A stretch of 64,000 nucleotides of DNA, from NCBI RefSeq assembly GCF_014654785.1, contig NZ_BNBD01000007.1, forward strand, positions 1 through 64,000, given 5' to 3'. Positions 16,131 to 24,364 of this stretch are shown in pieces. A program made the translations under genes and the position numbers. Positions within the stretch are counted from its first letter, which is position 1; each line of letters begins with the position of its first letter. Source of the stretch: Streptomyces mashuensis (GTDB lineage: Bacteria; Actinomycetota; Actinomycetes; Streptomycetales; Streptomycetaceae). The notes under the pieces were generated by a model. The model did no database searches. It worked only from the letters and a program-made list of their open reading frames with translations, and was not told the origin of the DNA.

Positions 16131-17903
16131 ATGCGCCCGTTACCCGTCGCCGATCCCGGTGCTCCCGATATTCGTTCGGCCACGCGTTATTTGGTCTGGC
16201 TGGCGGGCCGAATCCCCGGGCCGCTGGGCACCGCGGCATTCTTCGGCCTGCTCTGGCTGGGTTCGCAGGCCCTGGTGCCGGTGGTCGTCCGGGAGGCCAT
16301 CGACGACGGTCTGATGGCCGGCGACATGGGTGTCGTCGGCCTGTGGTCGGCCGTGCTGCTGGGGCTCGGCGTGGTGCAGGCGGTGGCCGGCACGGCCCGC
16401 CGGCGGCTCAACCTGTACAACTCGCTGTCCGCCGGCTTCCGCACCGTCCAGCTCGTCGTCGGGCACGCCAACCGGCTCGGCGCCTCCCTCGAACGGCGCG
16501 TGGACTCCGGGGAACTGGTCAGCATCGGCACCTCGGACCTGCGCGCCATCGGCAGCGCCTTCGACATCGTGGGCCGGGCGGTCGGCGCCCTGGTGTCGCT
16601 GGTGCTGGTGGCCGTCGTCCTGCTCGGCCAGTCGCCCTCCCTGGGCCTGCTGCTGCTCGTGGCGCTGCCGGCCATCCTCCTCACCCTCGGCTACACCCTG
16701 CGCCCGCTGCACCGGCGCCAGGACGACTACCGCGACCTCCAGGGCGAGCTCACCTCCCGCCTCACCGACGTGGTCGCGGGCCTGCGGGTGCTGCGGGGCG
16801 TCGGGGGAGAGGCGTTCTTCGCCCGCTCGTACCGCGAGCGCTCCCAGCAGGTACGGGCCGCGGGCACCCGCGTCGCCAGTGCCGAGGCGCTGATCCGGAG
16901 CGCCAAGGTGCTGCTGCCGGGCCTCCTGGTCGGCGTGGTCACCTGGATCGGCGCCCGCGCGGCGCTCGACGGCTCGGTGACCCCCGGCGAGCTGGTCGCC
17001 TTCTACGCCTACGCGGCGTTCCTCGTGGAGCCGCTGGGCATCATGACGGAGACCGCGGACCGGTTCGCCCGCGCCCACGTCGCCGCCCGCCGCGCGGTCA
17101 CCGTGCTCCGCCTGGAGCCGGAGAACCAGCAGGAGGAACAGGCTGGGCCGCTGCCCGCCGGGCCGGGGGAACTCGTCGACGAGCGGTCGGGGCTGACCGT
17201 GACGCCGGGCACCTTCCTCGTCGTCGTCGCGCCGTCCACCGACGGCGTCCGGCTCGCCGACCGCCTCGGCGGCTACACCGGCGACCCGGTCACCTACGCC
17301 GGCCGGCCGCTCACCAGCGTGCCGCCCGACGAGTTCCGGCGGCGCGTCCTCGTGGTCGACAACCGCTCCCGCCTGTTCCGGGGGCCGCTGCGGGCCACCC
17401 TGGACCCGCACGGCACCGCCGGCGACGCGGCCGTCGCCGCAGCCCTCCACGCGGCCATGGCCGAGGACATCGTCGAGGCCCTGCCCGCCGGCACGGACAC
17501 GGTGATCAGTGCGGACGGCCACCGCTTCTCCGGCGGCCAGCGGCAACGCCTCGTCCTGGCCCGCGCCGTCCTGGCCGACCCCGAGGTGCTCGTCGTCGTC
17601 GACCCCACGTCGGCGGTCGACGCCCACACCGAGCGGGAGATCGGCCGGCGGCTGCGGGCCGCGCGCGCCGGGCGCACCACCGTCCTCGTCAGCTCCAGCC
17701 CGCTGCTGCTGGACCAGGCCGACGAGGTGGCCTTCCTGGCCGGCGGCCGCGTCGTGGCCACCGGCCCGCACCGTGACCTGCTGGCCTCCCGCCCGGACTA
17801 CCGCCTGGTCATCCAGCGCGAGACCGGCGAGACACCGGCCGGTCCACCCCTGGCCGACGACGCACCGTCCACCCCCCTGGCGACCCGAGGGAGCGCCGAA
17901 TGA
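16131..17903 (+). CDS. strV: StrV, ABC transporter half with degenerate ATP site
   Basis: A 590-residue fused membrane-ATPase half transporter. About six membrane segments span residues 20-320 and the nucleotide-binding domain is at ~350-565. The Walker A position reads FLVVVAPSTDGVRLADRL, lacking GxGKS/T. Walker B is VLVVVDPTSAVD with Pro instead of the catalytic Glu, and the H-loop is VSSSPLL without His. The signature FSGGQRQRL is intact. It therefore depends on StrW to build a working site. StrVW is believed to export streptomycin (or its phosphate). The strW start overlaps the last codons here (ATGA, 17900-17903). Confidence 0.9.
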   Translation: MRPLPVADPGAPDIRSATRYLVWLAGRIPGPLGTAAFFGLLWLGSQALVPVVVREAIDDGLMAGDMGVVGLWSAVLLGLGVVQAVAGTARRRLNLYNSLSAGFRTVQLVVGHANRLGASLERRVDSGELVSIGTSDLRAIGSAFDIVGRAVGALVSLVLVAVVLLGQSPSLGLLLLVALPAILLTLGYTLRPLHRRQDDYRDLQGELTSRLTDVVAGLRVLRGVGGEAFFARSYRERSQQVRAAGTRVASAEALIRSAKVLLPGLLVGVVTWIGARAALDGSVTPGELVAFYAYAAFLVEPLGIMTETADRFARAHVAARRAVTVLRLEPENQQEEQAGPLPAGPGELVDERSGLTVTPGTFLVVVAPSTDGVRLADRLGGYTGDPVTYAGRPLTSVPPDEFRRRVLVVDNRSRLFRGPLRATLDPHGTAGDAAVAAALHAAMAEDIVEALPAGTDTVISADGHRFSGGQRQRLVLARAVLADPEVLVVVDPTSAVDAHTEREIGRRLRAARAGRTTVLVSSSPLLLDQADEVAFLAGGRVVATGPHRDLLASRPDYRLVIQRETGETPAGPPLADDAPSTPLATRGSAE

Positions 17904-19639
17904 GCAGGGCGACACTGCCCGTGGCCGACACGGCGGAGGTCCGCCGGCACGGCAAGGCGCTGGCCCGGCGGCACGCCGGGGACCTCACCTGGATGCTGGT
18001 CCTGCACGGGCTCGCCGCCGTGTGCGGCCTGATCGGCCCGTGGCTGATCGGCCGGCTGATCGACGAGGTCGTGCACGGCACCACCCTCACCGTGATCGAC
18101 CGGCTCGGCCTCGGCCTGCTGCTGTCCCTGGTGGCGCAGGCCGCGCTGACCTACTGGGCGGTCCAGCGCTCCTGCCGGTTCGGCGAGAAGGTGACCGCCG
18201 AGATCCGCGAGGACTTCGTCGACCGCGTCGCCGGCCTGCCCCTGTCGACCGTGGAGGACGCCGAGCCCGGCGACCTCGTCACCCGGGCGTCCCGCGACAC
18301 CGACGCGCTGACCAACACCGTGCGCTACGCGGTCCCCGAGACGCTGATCGCGGTGCTCACCTGCCTGTTCACCTTCGGCGCGCTCCTCCTCAACGGGCCG
18401 CTCGCCGCGCTGCCGAGCTTCGTCGTCATCCCGATGCTGTGGGCCGGCACCCGCTGGTACCTGCGGCGCTCCGGCACGAGCTACCGCCGGCTCGGGGCGA
18501 GTTACGTCGCCCTCGGCGACACCCTCGCCGAGACGGTGCCCGGCGCCCGTACCGTCGAGGCGCTGGGCCTGCGGGCCGCCCGGCGGCGGGTCCTGGACAG
18601 CGACCTGCGGGAGGCCTACGAGGCCGAGCGGCACGCCATGTGGCTGCGCAGCTCCTGGTACCTGCTGGTCGAGTTCAGCTACGTGGTGCCGGTGGTGGCG
18701 ACGCTGGCGGTCGGCGGGCTGCTGCACGCGAACGGCCACGCCACCCTCGGCCAGGTGGTCGCGGCCACCCTCTACGTACGGCAGCTGATCTTCCCCCTGG
18801 ACGAGGTCCTCAGCTGGATGGACGAACTCCAGATCGGCTCCGCCTCGCTGGCCCGCGTGATCGGCATCGGCAAGCTGCCCGCCGACCGGCGCCCCACGGG
18901 CGCCACACCCCGCGGCGAGGAGCTCACCGCCCGCAAGGTCACCCACTCCTACCTCCCCGGACGCGACGTCCTGCACGACGTCGACCTCGACCTCGCCCCC
19001 GGCGAACGGCTGGCCGTCGTGGGGCCGTCCGGGTCCGGCAAGTCCACGCTCGGCAAACTCCTCGCCGGCATCTACGCGCCCCGCTCCGGCACGGTCGCCG
19101 TCGGCGGCGTCCGGCTGGTCGACCTCAGCACCGAGGAACTCCGCGCCCACATCGCGCTCGTCACCCAGGACCACCACGTCTTCCGCGGCACCCTCCGGGA
19201 GAACGTCACCCTCGGCCGGCCCGCCGCCGACGAGGACCTGCGGCGCGCCCTGACGGCGGTCGGCGCCGGGACGTGGGCCGACGACCTGCCCGACGGCCTC
19301 GACACCGTCGTCGGCTCGGCCGGGCACGCCCTCACCGCGGCCCAGGCGCAGCAAGTGGCGCTGGCCCGCCTGGTGCTGGCCGATCCACGCACCGTCGTCC
19401 TCGACGAGGCGACCGCGCTCCTGGACCCGTCGACGGCCCGGCACACCGAACGGGCGCTGGCGGCCGTCCTGGGCGACCGCACCGTCGTCGCGATCGCGCA
19501 CCGGCTCCACACCGCGGAGGACGCCGACCGCATCGCCGTGGTCGAGAACGGCCGCATCAGCGAGCTCGGCAGCCACGCCGACCTGCTCGCCGCGAACGGC
19601 GCCTACGCGGCCCTGTGGCGCACCTGGCACGGCGGCTGA
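17900..19639 (+). CDS. strW: StrW, ABC transporter half with canonical Walker A
   Basis: A 579-residue ABC exporter half. The membrane domain covers residues ~30-310. The ATPase domain has GPSGSGKSTLGKLL (Walker A, ~375), LVTQDHHVFRG (Q-loop), VVLDEATALLD (Walker B with Glu) and IAHRLHT (H-loop). Its own signature is LTAAQAQQVALAR rather than LSGGQ. Combined with StrV's intact signature and missing Walker A, the heterodimer has one canonical and one degenerate ATP site, as in other asymmetric exporters. It is translationally coupled to strV by a 4-base overlap. Role: membrane export of the antibiotic, inferred from cluster and family. Confidence 0.9.
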   Translation: MSRATLPVADTAEVRRHGKALARRHAGDLTWMLVLHGLAAVCGLIGPWLIGRLIDEVVHGTTLTVIDRLGLGLLLSLVAQAALTYWAVQRSCRFGEKVTAEIREDFVDRVAGLPLSTVEDAEPGDLVTRASRDTDALTNTVRYAVPETLIAVLTCLFTFGALLLNGPLAALPSFVVIPMLWAGTRWYLRRSGTSYRRLGASYVALGDTLAETVPGARTVEALGLRAARRRVLDSDLREAYEAERHAMWLRSSWYLLVEFSYVVPVVATLAVGGLLHANGHATLGQVVAATLYVRQLIFPLDEVLSWMDELQIGSASLARVIGIGKLPADRRPTGATPRGEELTARKVTHSYLPGRDVLHDVDLDLAPGERLAVVGPSGSGKSTLGKLLAGIYAPRSGTVAVGGVRLVDLSTEELRAHIALVTQDHHVFRGTLRENVTLGRPAADEDLRRALTAVGAGTWADDLPDGLDTVVGSAGHALTAAQAQQVALARLVLADPRTVVLDEATALLDPSTARHTERALAAVLGDRTVVAIAHRLHTAEDADRIAVVENGRISELGSHADLLAANGAYAALWRTWHGG

Positions 19640-19655
19640 ACCACCTTTGAATTCA

Positions 19656-19685
19656 TTGCCGGAAAAGCGGGAACACCCCTAGCCT
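19656..19685 (+). promoter_or_regulatory. stsG promoter, leaderless type
   Basis: TTGCCG (19656-19661), 18-base spacer, TAGCCT (19680-19685), then six bases to the stsG ATG. The same TAGCCT box precedes strH and strN at nearly the same distance, suggesting leaderless mRNAs. Confidence 0.55.
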
Positions 19686-19691
19686 GGCGCC

Positions 19692-20453
19692 ATGAACGAG
19701 AGGCAGCCGCATGTCGACTGGGACCTTCTTTTCGGCGACGACTACGATTACTTCGACCTTCCCGACCTCACCCCGGAACTGAGTTCCGAAGAAGCGTCGG
19801 CCATGGTCCGGCTCGGTGGTTTCGAACCGGGCATGGACTTCCTCGACGCCCCCTGCGGACACGGCCGGCACGCGAACATCCTCGCCTCGCGGGGATTTCG
19901 CGTCGTCGGCGCCGACCGCGACGAACGCTTTCTCGCGATGGCCCGCGAAGAAGCCGCGCAGATGGGGGTGGACGTGGAATACCACCACCTCGACCTGCGC
20001 GAGATGGATTTCGCCGGCGAATTCGACGCCGCGGTGTCCTGGTACAGCTCCTTCGGCTATTTCGACGACGAGACCGACCGGGACATCCTGCGCCGGTACC
20101 GCCGCGCGCTGCGCCCCGGCGGCCGGTTCCTGCTCGACATGCACTCGCCGTACCGCCACATCCCCAGCATCCTCGCCAACCACGACATGCACGTCGACGT
20201 GCTGCGGCGCGGTGACGACATGGCGGTGGACATCCAGGAGCTCGACGCGGAGGCCAGCCGCCTCTACGCCGAGAAGATCACCATCCGGGACGGCAAGGTC
20301 GACCGGGCCCGCTACAGCGTGCGCATGTTCACCGCCCCCGAGATCCTCGAGTGGTTCCGCACCGCCGGGTTCGCGGAGGCCCGGGTCATGAACGAGCACG
20401 GCGGCCCCTTCACCGTCAGCAGCCGCCGCCTGATGGTGCTGGGCACCGCCTGA
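19692..20453 (+). CDS. stsG: StsG, SAM-dependent methyltransferase
   Basis: A 253-residue class I methyltransferase. FLDAPCGHGRHANILASRGF is the SAM-binding glycine-rich motif I (near residue 55), VVGADRDERF is motif II and DLREMDFAGEFDAAVSWYSS covers motifs III-IV. The position at the head of the stsG-F-E-D run matches S. griseus stsG, proposed to N-methylate the glucosamine moiety. The N-terminus is acidic (DWDLLFGDDYDYFDLPDLTP). No ribosome site is visible; a TAGCCT -10 box six bases upstream indicates a leaderless transcript. Substrate is inferred. Confidence 0.82.
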   Translation: MNERQPHVDWDLLFGDDYDYFDLPDLTPELSSEEASAMVRLGGFEPGMDFLDAPCGHGRHANILASRGFRVVGADRDERFLAMAREEAAQMGVDVEYHHLDLREMDFAGEFDAAVSWYSSFGYFDDETDRDILRRYRRALRPGGRFLLDMHSPYRHIPSILANHDMHVDVLRRGDDMAVDIQELDAEASRLYAEKITIRDGKVDRARYSVRMFTAPEILEWFRTAGFAEARVMNEHGGPFTVSSRRLMVLGTA

Positions 20454-20492
20454 CCCTCCCGCCCGTACGCAACCCCTGTGAAGGAGACGTCC

Positions 20493-21173
20493 GTGGTCGC
20501 CCAACCGGCCCCCCTGCTGGCATCGCTCCGCCCCGCCCACGTCCCGGACCACGACATCGAGGGACTCCGCGCCCACTACGCCGCCCACCGGTGCGCCCAG
20601 ATACCCCGGGTCGCCGAGGTCGCCGAACTCCGCTCGGTGGCCCTCTCGCTCTACGAGAAGCTGAACGACCTGCCCCTGGAGGACGCGCAGGAGCACAGCG
20701 ACGAGGGCGACGGCCTCGGCTACGGCTTCCGCTTCCAGCGCATCGACACCAAGGCCGACACCCCCGAGCACGCCGAGCGGGTCACCACCGCCTTCCGCGA
20801 GCACGGGCTGACCGACTGGTCCGAGCGCATGGCCGCCGAGCTGATCCCGGTCGTGGACCGCATCACCGGCCGCAGCATGCGGTACGAGCGCGTGTTCCTG
20901 CTGGCCTACCGGGAGGGCGACTACATCGGCCCGCACGGCGCCGAGCAGGACACCGACCTGGACCGCTTCAACCTCCAGTTCCCGCTCTGCTACGACGCGG
21001 TCGGCGCGATGCGCATCCTGCGCCGCGGCTACCTGGAGCCCCTGTACGACCGCGACGGCGACGCCCGCCTGCTCGGCCCGCGCATGTGGCACGAGGTGCC
21101 GCCGCTGCTGCGGCTGCCCGGCGGGGCGGACCCGCTGCGCCTGGTCGTCTCGCTGCGGCTGAGGGCCGCGTGA
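20493..21173 (+). CDS. stsF: StsF-position protein, possible Fe/2-oxoglutarate oxygenase fold
   Basis: A 226-residue protein from GTG at 20493, chosen because AAGGAG sits six bases upstream (an earlier GTG at 20478 has none). The C-terminal half has REGDYIGPHGAEQDTDLDRF, then GPRMWHEVPPLLRLPGG and LRLVVSLRL. This looks like a double-stranded beta-helix with spaced His and Arg residues as in 2-oxoglutarate/Fe(II) oxygenases, though a strict HxD is not seen. The gene is in the stsF position and is unassigned functionally. The stop overlaps the start of the kinase gene (GTGA), so the two are coupled. Confidence in the gene is high, in the function low. Confidence 0.65.
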   Translation: MVAQPAPLLASLRPAHVPDHDIEGLRAHYAAHRCAQIPRVAEVAELRSVALSLYEKLNDLPLEDAQEHSDEGDGLGYGFRFQRIDTKADTPEHAERVTTAFREHGLTDWSERMAAELIPVVDRITGRSMRYERVFLLAYREGDYIGPHGAEQDTDLDRFNLQFPLCYDAVGAMRILRRGYLEPLYDRDGDARLLGPRMWHEVPPLLRLPGGADPLRLVVSLRLRAA

Positions 21174-22165
21174 CCCCGGCCGCCGGCGGGGACGCCGGCC
21201 GTCGCGAGGAGGAGACGCGCGCCGTCGCCGCCGAGGTGTTCCAGCGGTTCGGGACCGCCTTCGCCGACGCCCGCCGCGCCGGCGGCCGGACCAACGTCAC
21301 CTGGATCGGCGGGGGAGTGGTGGTGCGCGTCGCGGGCACCCCGGGCGCGACGGACCTGCGGCGGGAGGCGGCGCTGGCCGCCGTCCTGCCGCCGCAGGCC
21401 GGCTACCCCCGGGTGCTGGGCAGCGGCACCACCCGCGGCCGGGAGTGGATGGTGACGGCCGAGATCCCCGCCGAGAACCTGGACGACGCCTGGGCCTCGC
21501 TCGACTGGGACCGGCGCATCGAGGCCGTACGGCAGCTGTGGGCCCGGGCCCGCGCGGTCCACGGCACCGACCCCGCCGCCGCGGCCCCGCTGGCCCGGCC
21601 CCGCAACCCCTTCTACGCGCAGCACCCGGGCGAGGCCGCGGCCGGCCTGGCCCGCCTGCACGCGGCAGGCGTGCTCACCCGGGCGGAACACGACCGCCTG
21701 GGCACCCTGCTGGACCGGTTCTGGGCCGCCCTCCCGGACGCCGCGCGCGTCCTGAACCACGGCGACTTCTCCCCGGTCAACGCCCTCTGGGACGGCTCCC
21801 GCGTCGTCTCCCTGCTCGACTTCGAATTCGCGGTCCTCGCGCCCGTGCACCTCGACCTCAACGAGCTCGTGAAGATCGCCTTCGCGCCCGTGGAGCCGGG
21901 CGTGACCCTGACGGAGGGCGACGCGAAGGGCCGCCGCCGGCTCCAGGAGGCCGTGACCGGCCTGGCCGGCCCGTTCCTGCGGACGCCCGCCGACATCGAC
22001 CTGCTGCTCGGTCACGCCGTCCAGCTGGAGACGTGGGGCCTGGAACGGGAGTGGGCCAAACCCGGCCGGGAGGGCTTCCGGGACTGGGAGCCGTACCGGC
22101 TGCTCACCGCCTGGGCGCACACCGACGGCGGCCACTACGCGCCGCTGCTCGGCGCCCTCCGATGA
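21170..22165 (+). CDS. stsE: StsE, aminocyclitol kinase of the APH fold
   Basis: A 331-residue protein of the aminoglycoside phosphotransferase/choline kinase superfamily. GGRTNVTWIGGGVVVRV is the N-lobe nucleotide strand region. VLNHGDFSPVNALW near residue 200 gives the catalytic Asp and Asn, and VSLLDFEFAVLAPVHLDL supplies the metal Asp. StsE is proposed to phosphorylate scyllo-inosamine at C-4 before amidination. GTG at 21170 overlaps the stsF stop. It is distinct from strN and strA, which are the other two kinases of the cluster. Substrate inferred from order and pathway. Confidence 0.82.
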   Translation: MTPAAGGDAGRREEETRAVAAEVFQRFGTAFADARRAGGRTNVTWIGGGVVVRVAGTPGATDLRREAALAAVLPPQAGYPRVLGSGTTRGREWMVTAEIPAENLDDAWASLDWDRRIEAVRQLWARARAVHGTDPAAAAPLARPRNPFYAQHPGEAAAGLARLHAAGVLTRAEHDRLGTLLDRFWAALPDAARVLNHGDFSPVNALWDGSRVVSLLDFEFAVLAPVHLDLNELVKIAFAPVEPGVTLTEGDAKGRRRLQEAVTGLAGPFLRTPADIDLLLGHAVQLETWGLEREWAKPGREGFRDWEPYRLLTAWAHTDGGHYAPLLGALR

Positions 22166-22217
22166 CCGTGCTCGACGGAAGCTCCACGGAAGTACCCGTG
22201 GAAGAAAGGGCGTTGCG

Positions 22218-22844
22218 GTGATCCGGACGCTGTTCGTGGACGCCGGCGGCGTCCTCTACAACAACATCAACGAGGAGACCGACTTCCTCGCCCGGGTCGC
22301 CGGCCGCCACGGCGCCGACCCCGGAGAACTCCTGACGAGGGTGCTGAAGGCGGCCCCCGCCTACGAGGACGGCGGCACCCATGTGCACGAGGTGTTCCGC
22401 GACCTCCTGGAGGCGGAAGCACCGCTGGACACCGGGTGGCTGGACCGCGCGTACCTGGAGAGCGTGCGCGCCTACGACGACAACTTCCGGGCGCTGCGGG
22501 AGGCGCGGCGGGACCACCCGCACCTCACGGTCGTGCTCACCAACAACGAGGCCGAGCACTGGGACCGGCTGAAGGACGCCGCCCACGGCCACTTCGGCCT
22601 CTTCGACGTCCTGTGCTCCTCGTGGCGCCTCGGCCGGGTCAAGCCCGCGCGGGAGTTCTTCACCGCCGCGCTGCACCACGTCCGGGCGGTGCCGGCCGAA
22701 ACGCTCGTCGTCGACGACCGGACAGCGGTCCTGGAGGTCGCGGCCGGGCTCGGCATGCGGACCCTGCACGTCGGCACGCCGGACGTCCTCGCCGGCCGGC
22801 TCGCCCCGGCGGTCCGGGGCGACGCCGTTCCGACCGCCCTGTAG
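22218..22844 (+). CDS. stsD: StsD, HAD-superfamily hydrolase
   Basis: A 208-residue haloacid-dehalogenase-like protein. FVDAGGVLYNNINEETDF is motif I with nucleophile Asp and a Gly at +2 (DxGG variant), VVLTNNEAEHW is motif II (Thr/Asn), RLGRVKPAREFF is motif III (Lys) and LVVDDRTAVLEVAAGLGM is motif IV (paired Asp). This is the subclass with DxGGVL seen in small phosphatases. In the cluster it may dephosphorylate a sugar or cyclitol phosphate. GTG start with GAAAGGGCG upstream. It converges on stsC with 34 bases between. Confidence 0.8.
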   Translation: MIRTLFVDAGGVLYNNINEETDFLARVAGRHGADPGELLTRVLKAAPAYEDGGTHVHEVFRDLLEAEAPLDTGWLDRAYLESVRAYDDNFRALREARRDHPHLTVVLTNNEAEHWDRLKDAAHGHFGLFDVLCSSWRLGRVKPAREFFTAALHHVRAVPAETLVVDDRTAVLEVAAGLGMRTLHVGTPDVLAGRLAPAVRGDAVPTAL

Positions 22845-22856
22845 GCCGGGGCCGTT

Positions 22857-22872
22857 CCGGGACTGGTCCCGG
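22857..22872. terminator. Short hairpin between converging stsD and stsC
   Basis: CCGGGAC-TG-GTCCCGG, a 7-bp stem within the 34-base gap between converging stop codons. A small bidirectional terminator is plausible. Confidence 0.4.
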
Positions 22873-22878
22873 GGCCGT

Positions 22879-24153
22879 TCAGTCCGCGATCTCGCCGATG
22901 TGGGACGTGATCTTCTCGAAGGCGAGGGCGATGTCCTCGATGGCCTCCAGCGGCGCCAGCAGCACCTCGTGGCCGAAGCTCACCACGCTCTCGTACACCC
23001 GCGTGGCCACCGGCAGGTCGAACTGCGAGGGCTCTATCCGCGCCATGTACCGGGCGTCGGTGGCGAATCTCCGCCGTGAGCTGGGCCGGTGCAGCGGGTT
23101 GTCGTTCAGCGGGCGGTGCGTCTGCATGACGGAGAAGCCGAGTTCGGCGGTCAGGGCCCGGGCGATCCGGCCGACCGGGGCCACGGCCAGCACCTCGTCC
23201 GGCAGCCGCACCGCGTACCGGTAGTACGCGCGGTCGGTGGTCCCCGGCGCCGTGTCCTGCACCGTCAGTCCCAGCTCCTGCAGCCGGCGGGTGAGGTGGT
23301 CCGCCGCCTTGGCCCGGTGCGCGTTCTGCTCTTCCAGGAGGTCGAGCTGGTCGAGGAGTACCGCCGCGTGGAACTCCGACAGGCACTGGTTGCTGCCCAT
23401 CAGCTGGCCGGTCTCCAGCAGCTCCATCTCCCCGACGCCGACCCGGTCGCGCCGCAGGACGCGGCCGTCCGCCCGCAGGTGCTCGGCCCGCGTGGCGATG
23501 TCGGGGTCGTCGGTGACGACGGCACCGCCCTCGCCGGAGGTCAGCAGCTTGCTGCCCTGCATGCTGAAGACCCCGGCCGTGCCGATGGACCCCACCGGCC
23601 AGTGGTTGTAGCGGGCGCCGTGGGCGTGTGCGCAGTCCTCGACCAGCGGCAGGCCGTGCCGCTGCGCGATGTCCAGCAGCGCGTCCAGGTCGGCCACGGC
23701 GGAGTAGGCATGGACCACGGTGATCGCCCGGGTCCGGTCGGTGATGGCGGCCTCGACCGCGGCGGGGTCCACGCAGTACGTCGACGGGTCGACGTCGACC
23801 AGGACCGGCACCGCGTTGATGCCCAGCACGGCGGACGCCGACGCCACCCAGCTGAGGCCGGGCACGATCACCTCGTCCGACGCGCCGACCCCGCACGCCT
23901 CCAGGGCCACGGCCAGCGCGGAGGTGCCCGTCGCGGTCGGCACGCAGTGCGCGGAATTGCAGTAGTCCGCGAATGCGGTGGCGAATTGCCGCTCGTAGGA
24001 TGGGCGTCCCTGATAGGCGCAGGAGATGGTCCAGCGGCCACTGTTGAGGACGTCCGCGAGGTTTTTCAGCGCGCGTTCCCCCGGCTGGGGCCAGCGCGGC
24101 CATTCACGGTCGGTGAGTCGTGGGCCGCCGGACAGCGCCAATGCATTTCCCAT
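22879..24153 (-). CDS. stsC: StsC, L-glutamine:scyllo-inosose aminotransferase type
   Basis: A 424-residue DegT/DnrJ/EryC1/StrS-fold aminotransferase, the same length as S. griseus StsC as I recall. Seen: TATGTSALAVALEA (phosphate-binding), DEVIVPGLSWVASASAVL, LVEDCAHAHGA (PLP ring Asp) and SMQGSKLLTSGEGGAVVT with the PLP lysine. StsC moves an amino group from glutamine to scyllo-inosose, giving scyllo-inosamine, the first committed amination of streptidine. The start at MGNALALSGG follows GGCGAGGG. It is divergent from stsB across a perfect StrR operator. 3-Amino-5-hydroxybenzoate-type or deoxy-inosose specificities cannot be excluded by eye, but the cluster makes scyllo-inosose most likely. 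Confidence 0.88.
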   Translation of the reverse strand: MGNALALSGGPRLTDREWPRWPQPGERALKNLADVLNSGRWTISCAYQGRPSYERQFATAFADYCNSAHCVPTATGTSALAVALEACGVGASDEVIVPGLSWVASASAVLGINAVPVLVDVDPSTYCVDPAAVEAAITDRTRAITVVHAYSAVADLDALLDIAQRHGLPLVEDCAHAHGARYNHWPVGSIGTAGVFSMQGSKLLTSGEGGAVVTDDPDIATRAEHLRADGRVLRRDRVGVGEMELLETGQLMGSNQCLSEFHAAVLLDQLDLLEEQNAHRAKAADHLTRRLQELGLTVQDTAPGTTDRAYYRYAVRLPDEVLAVAPVGRIARALTAELGFSVMQTHRPLNDNPLHRPSSRRRFATDARYMARIEPSQFDLPVATRVYESVVSFGHEVLLAPLEAIEDIALAFEKITSHIGEIAD

Positions 24154-24277
24154 GGTTGCCCTCGCCTTTCGCCGATGCGACAGATGGGGTCGGAATGTAC
24201 GCATCCCAGCGGTGCGTGCGCCACCGCGCAACCCACCGTGAGCGCACAGCCGTTACGGCTCTGTCCGGCACTGCTCT

Positions 24278-24306
24278 GTTCGACTGAGGAACGTGCCCAG
24301 TCGAAC
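24278..24306. promoter_or_regulatory. StrR operator between stsC and stsB (perfect)
   Basis: GTTCGACTG-AGGAACGTGCC-CAGTCGAAC, a perfect 9-bp inverted repeat with 11-base spacer, 125 bases upstream of stsC and 59 bases upstream of stsB, so it is placed to activate both divergent operons. Confidence 0.92.
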
Positions 24307-24364
24307 GGCTGGGTACCCTGCGGCAAGCCGGCGGCCGGCACGTCAGCGTGTAGGGGAGACAGCG

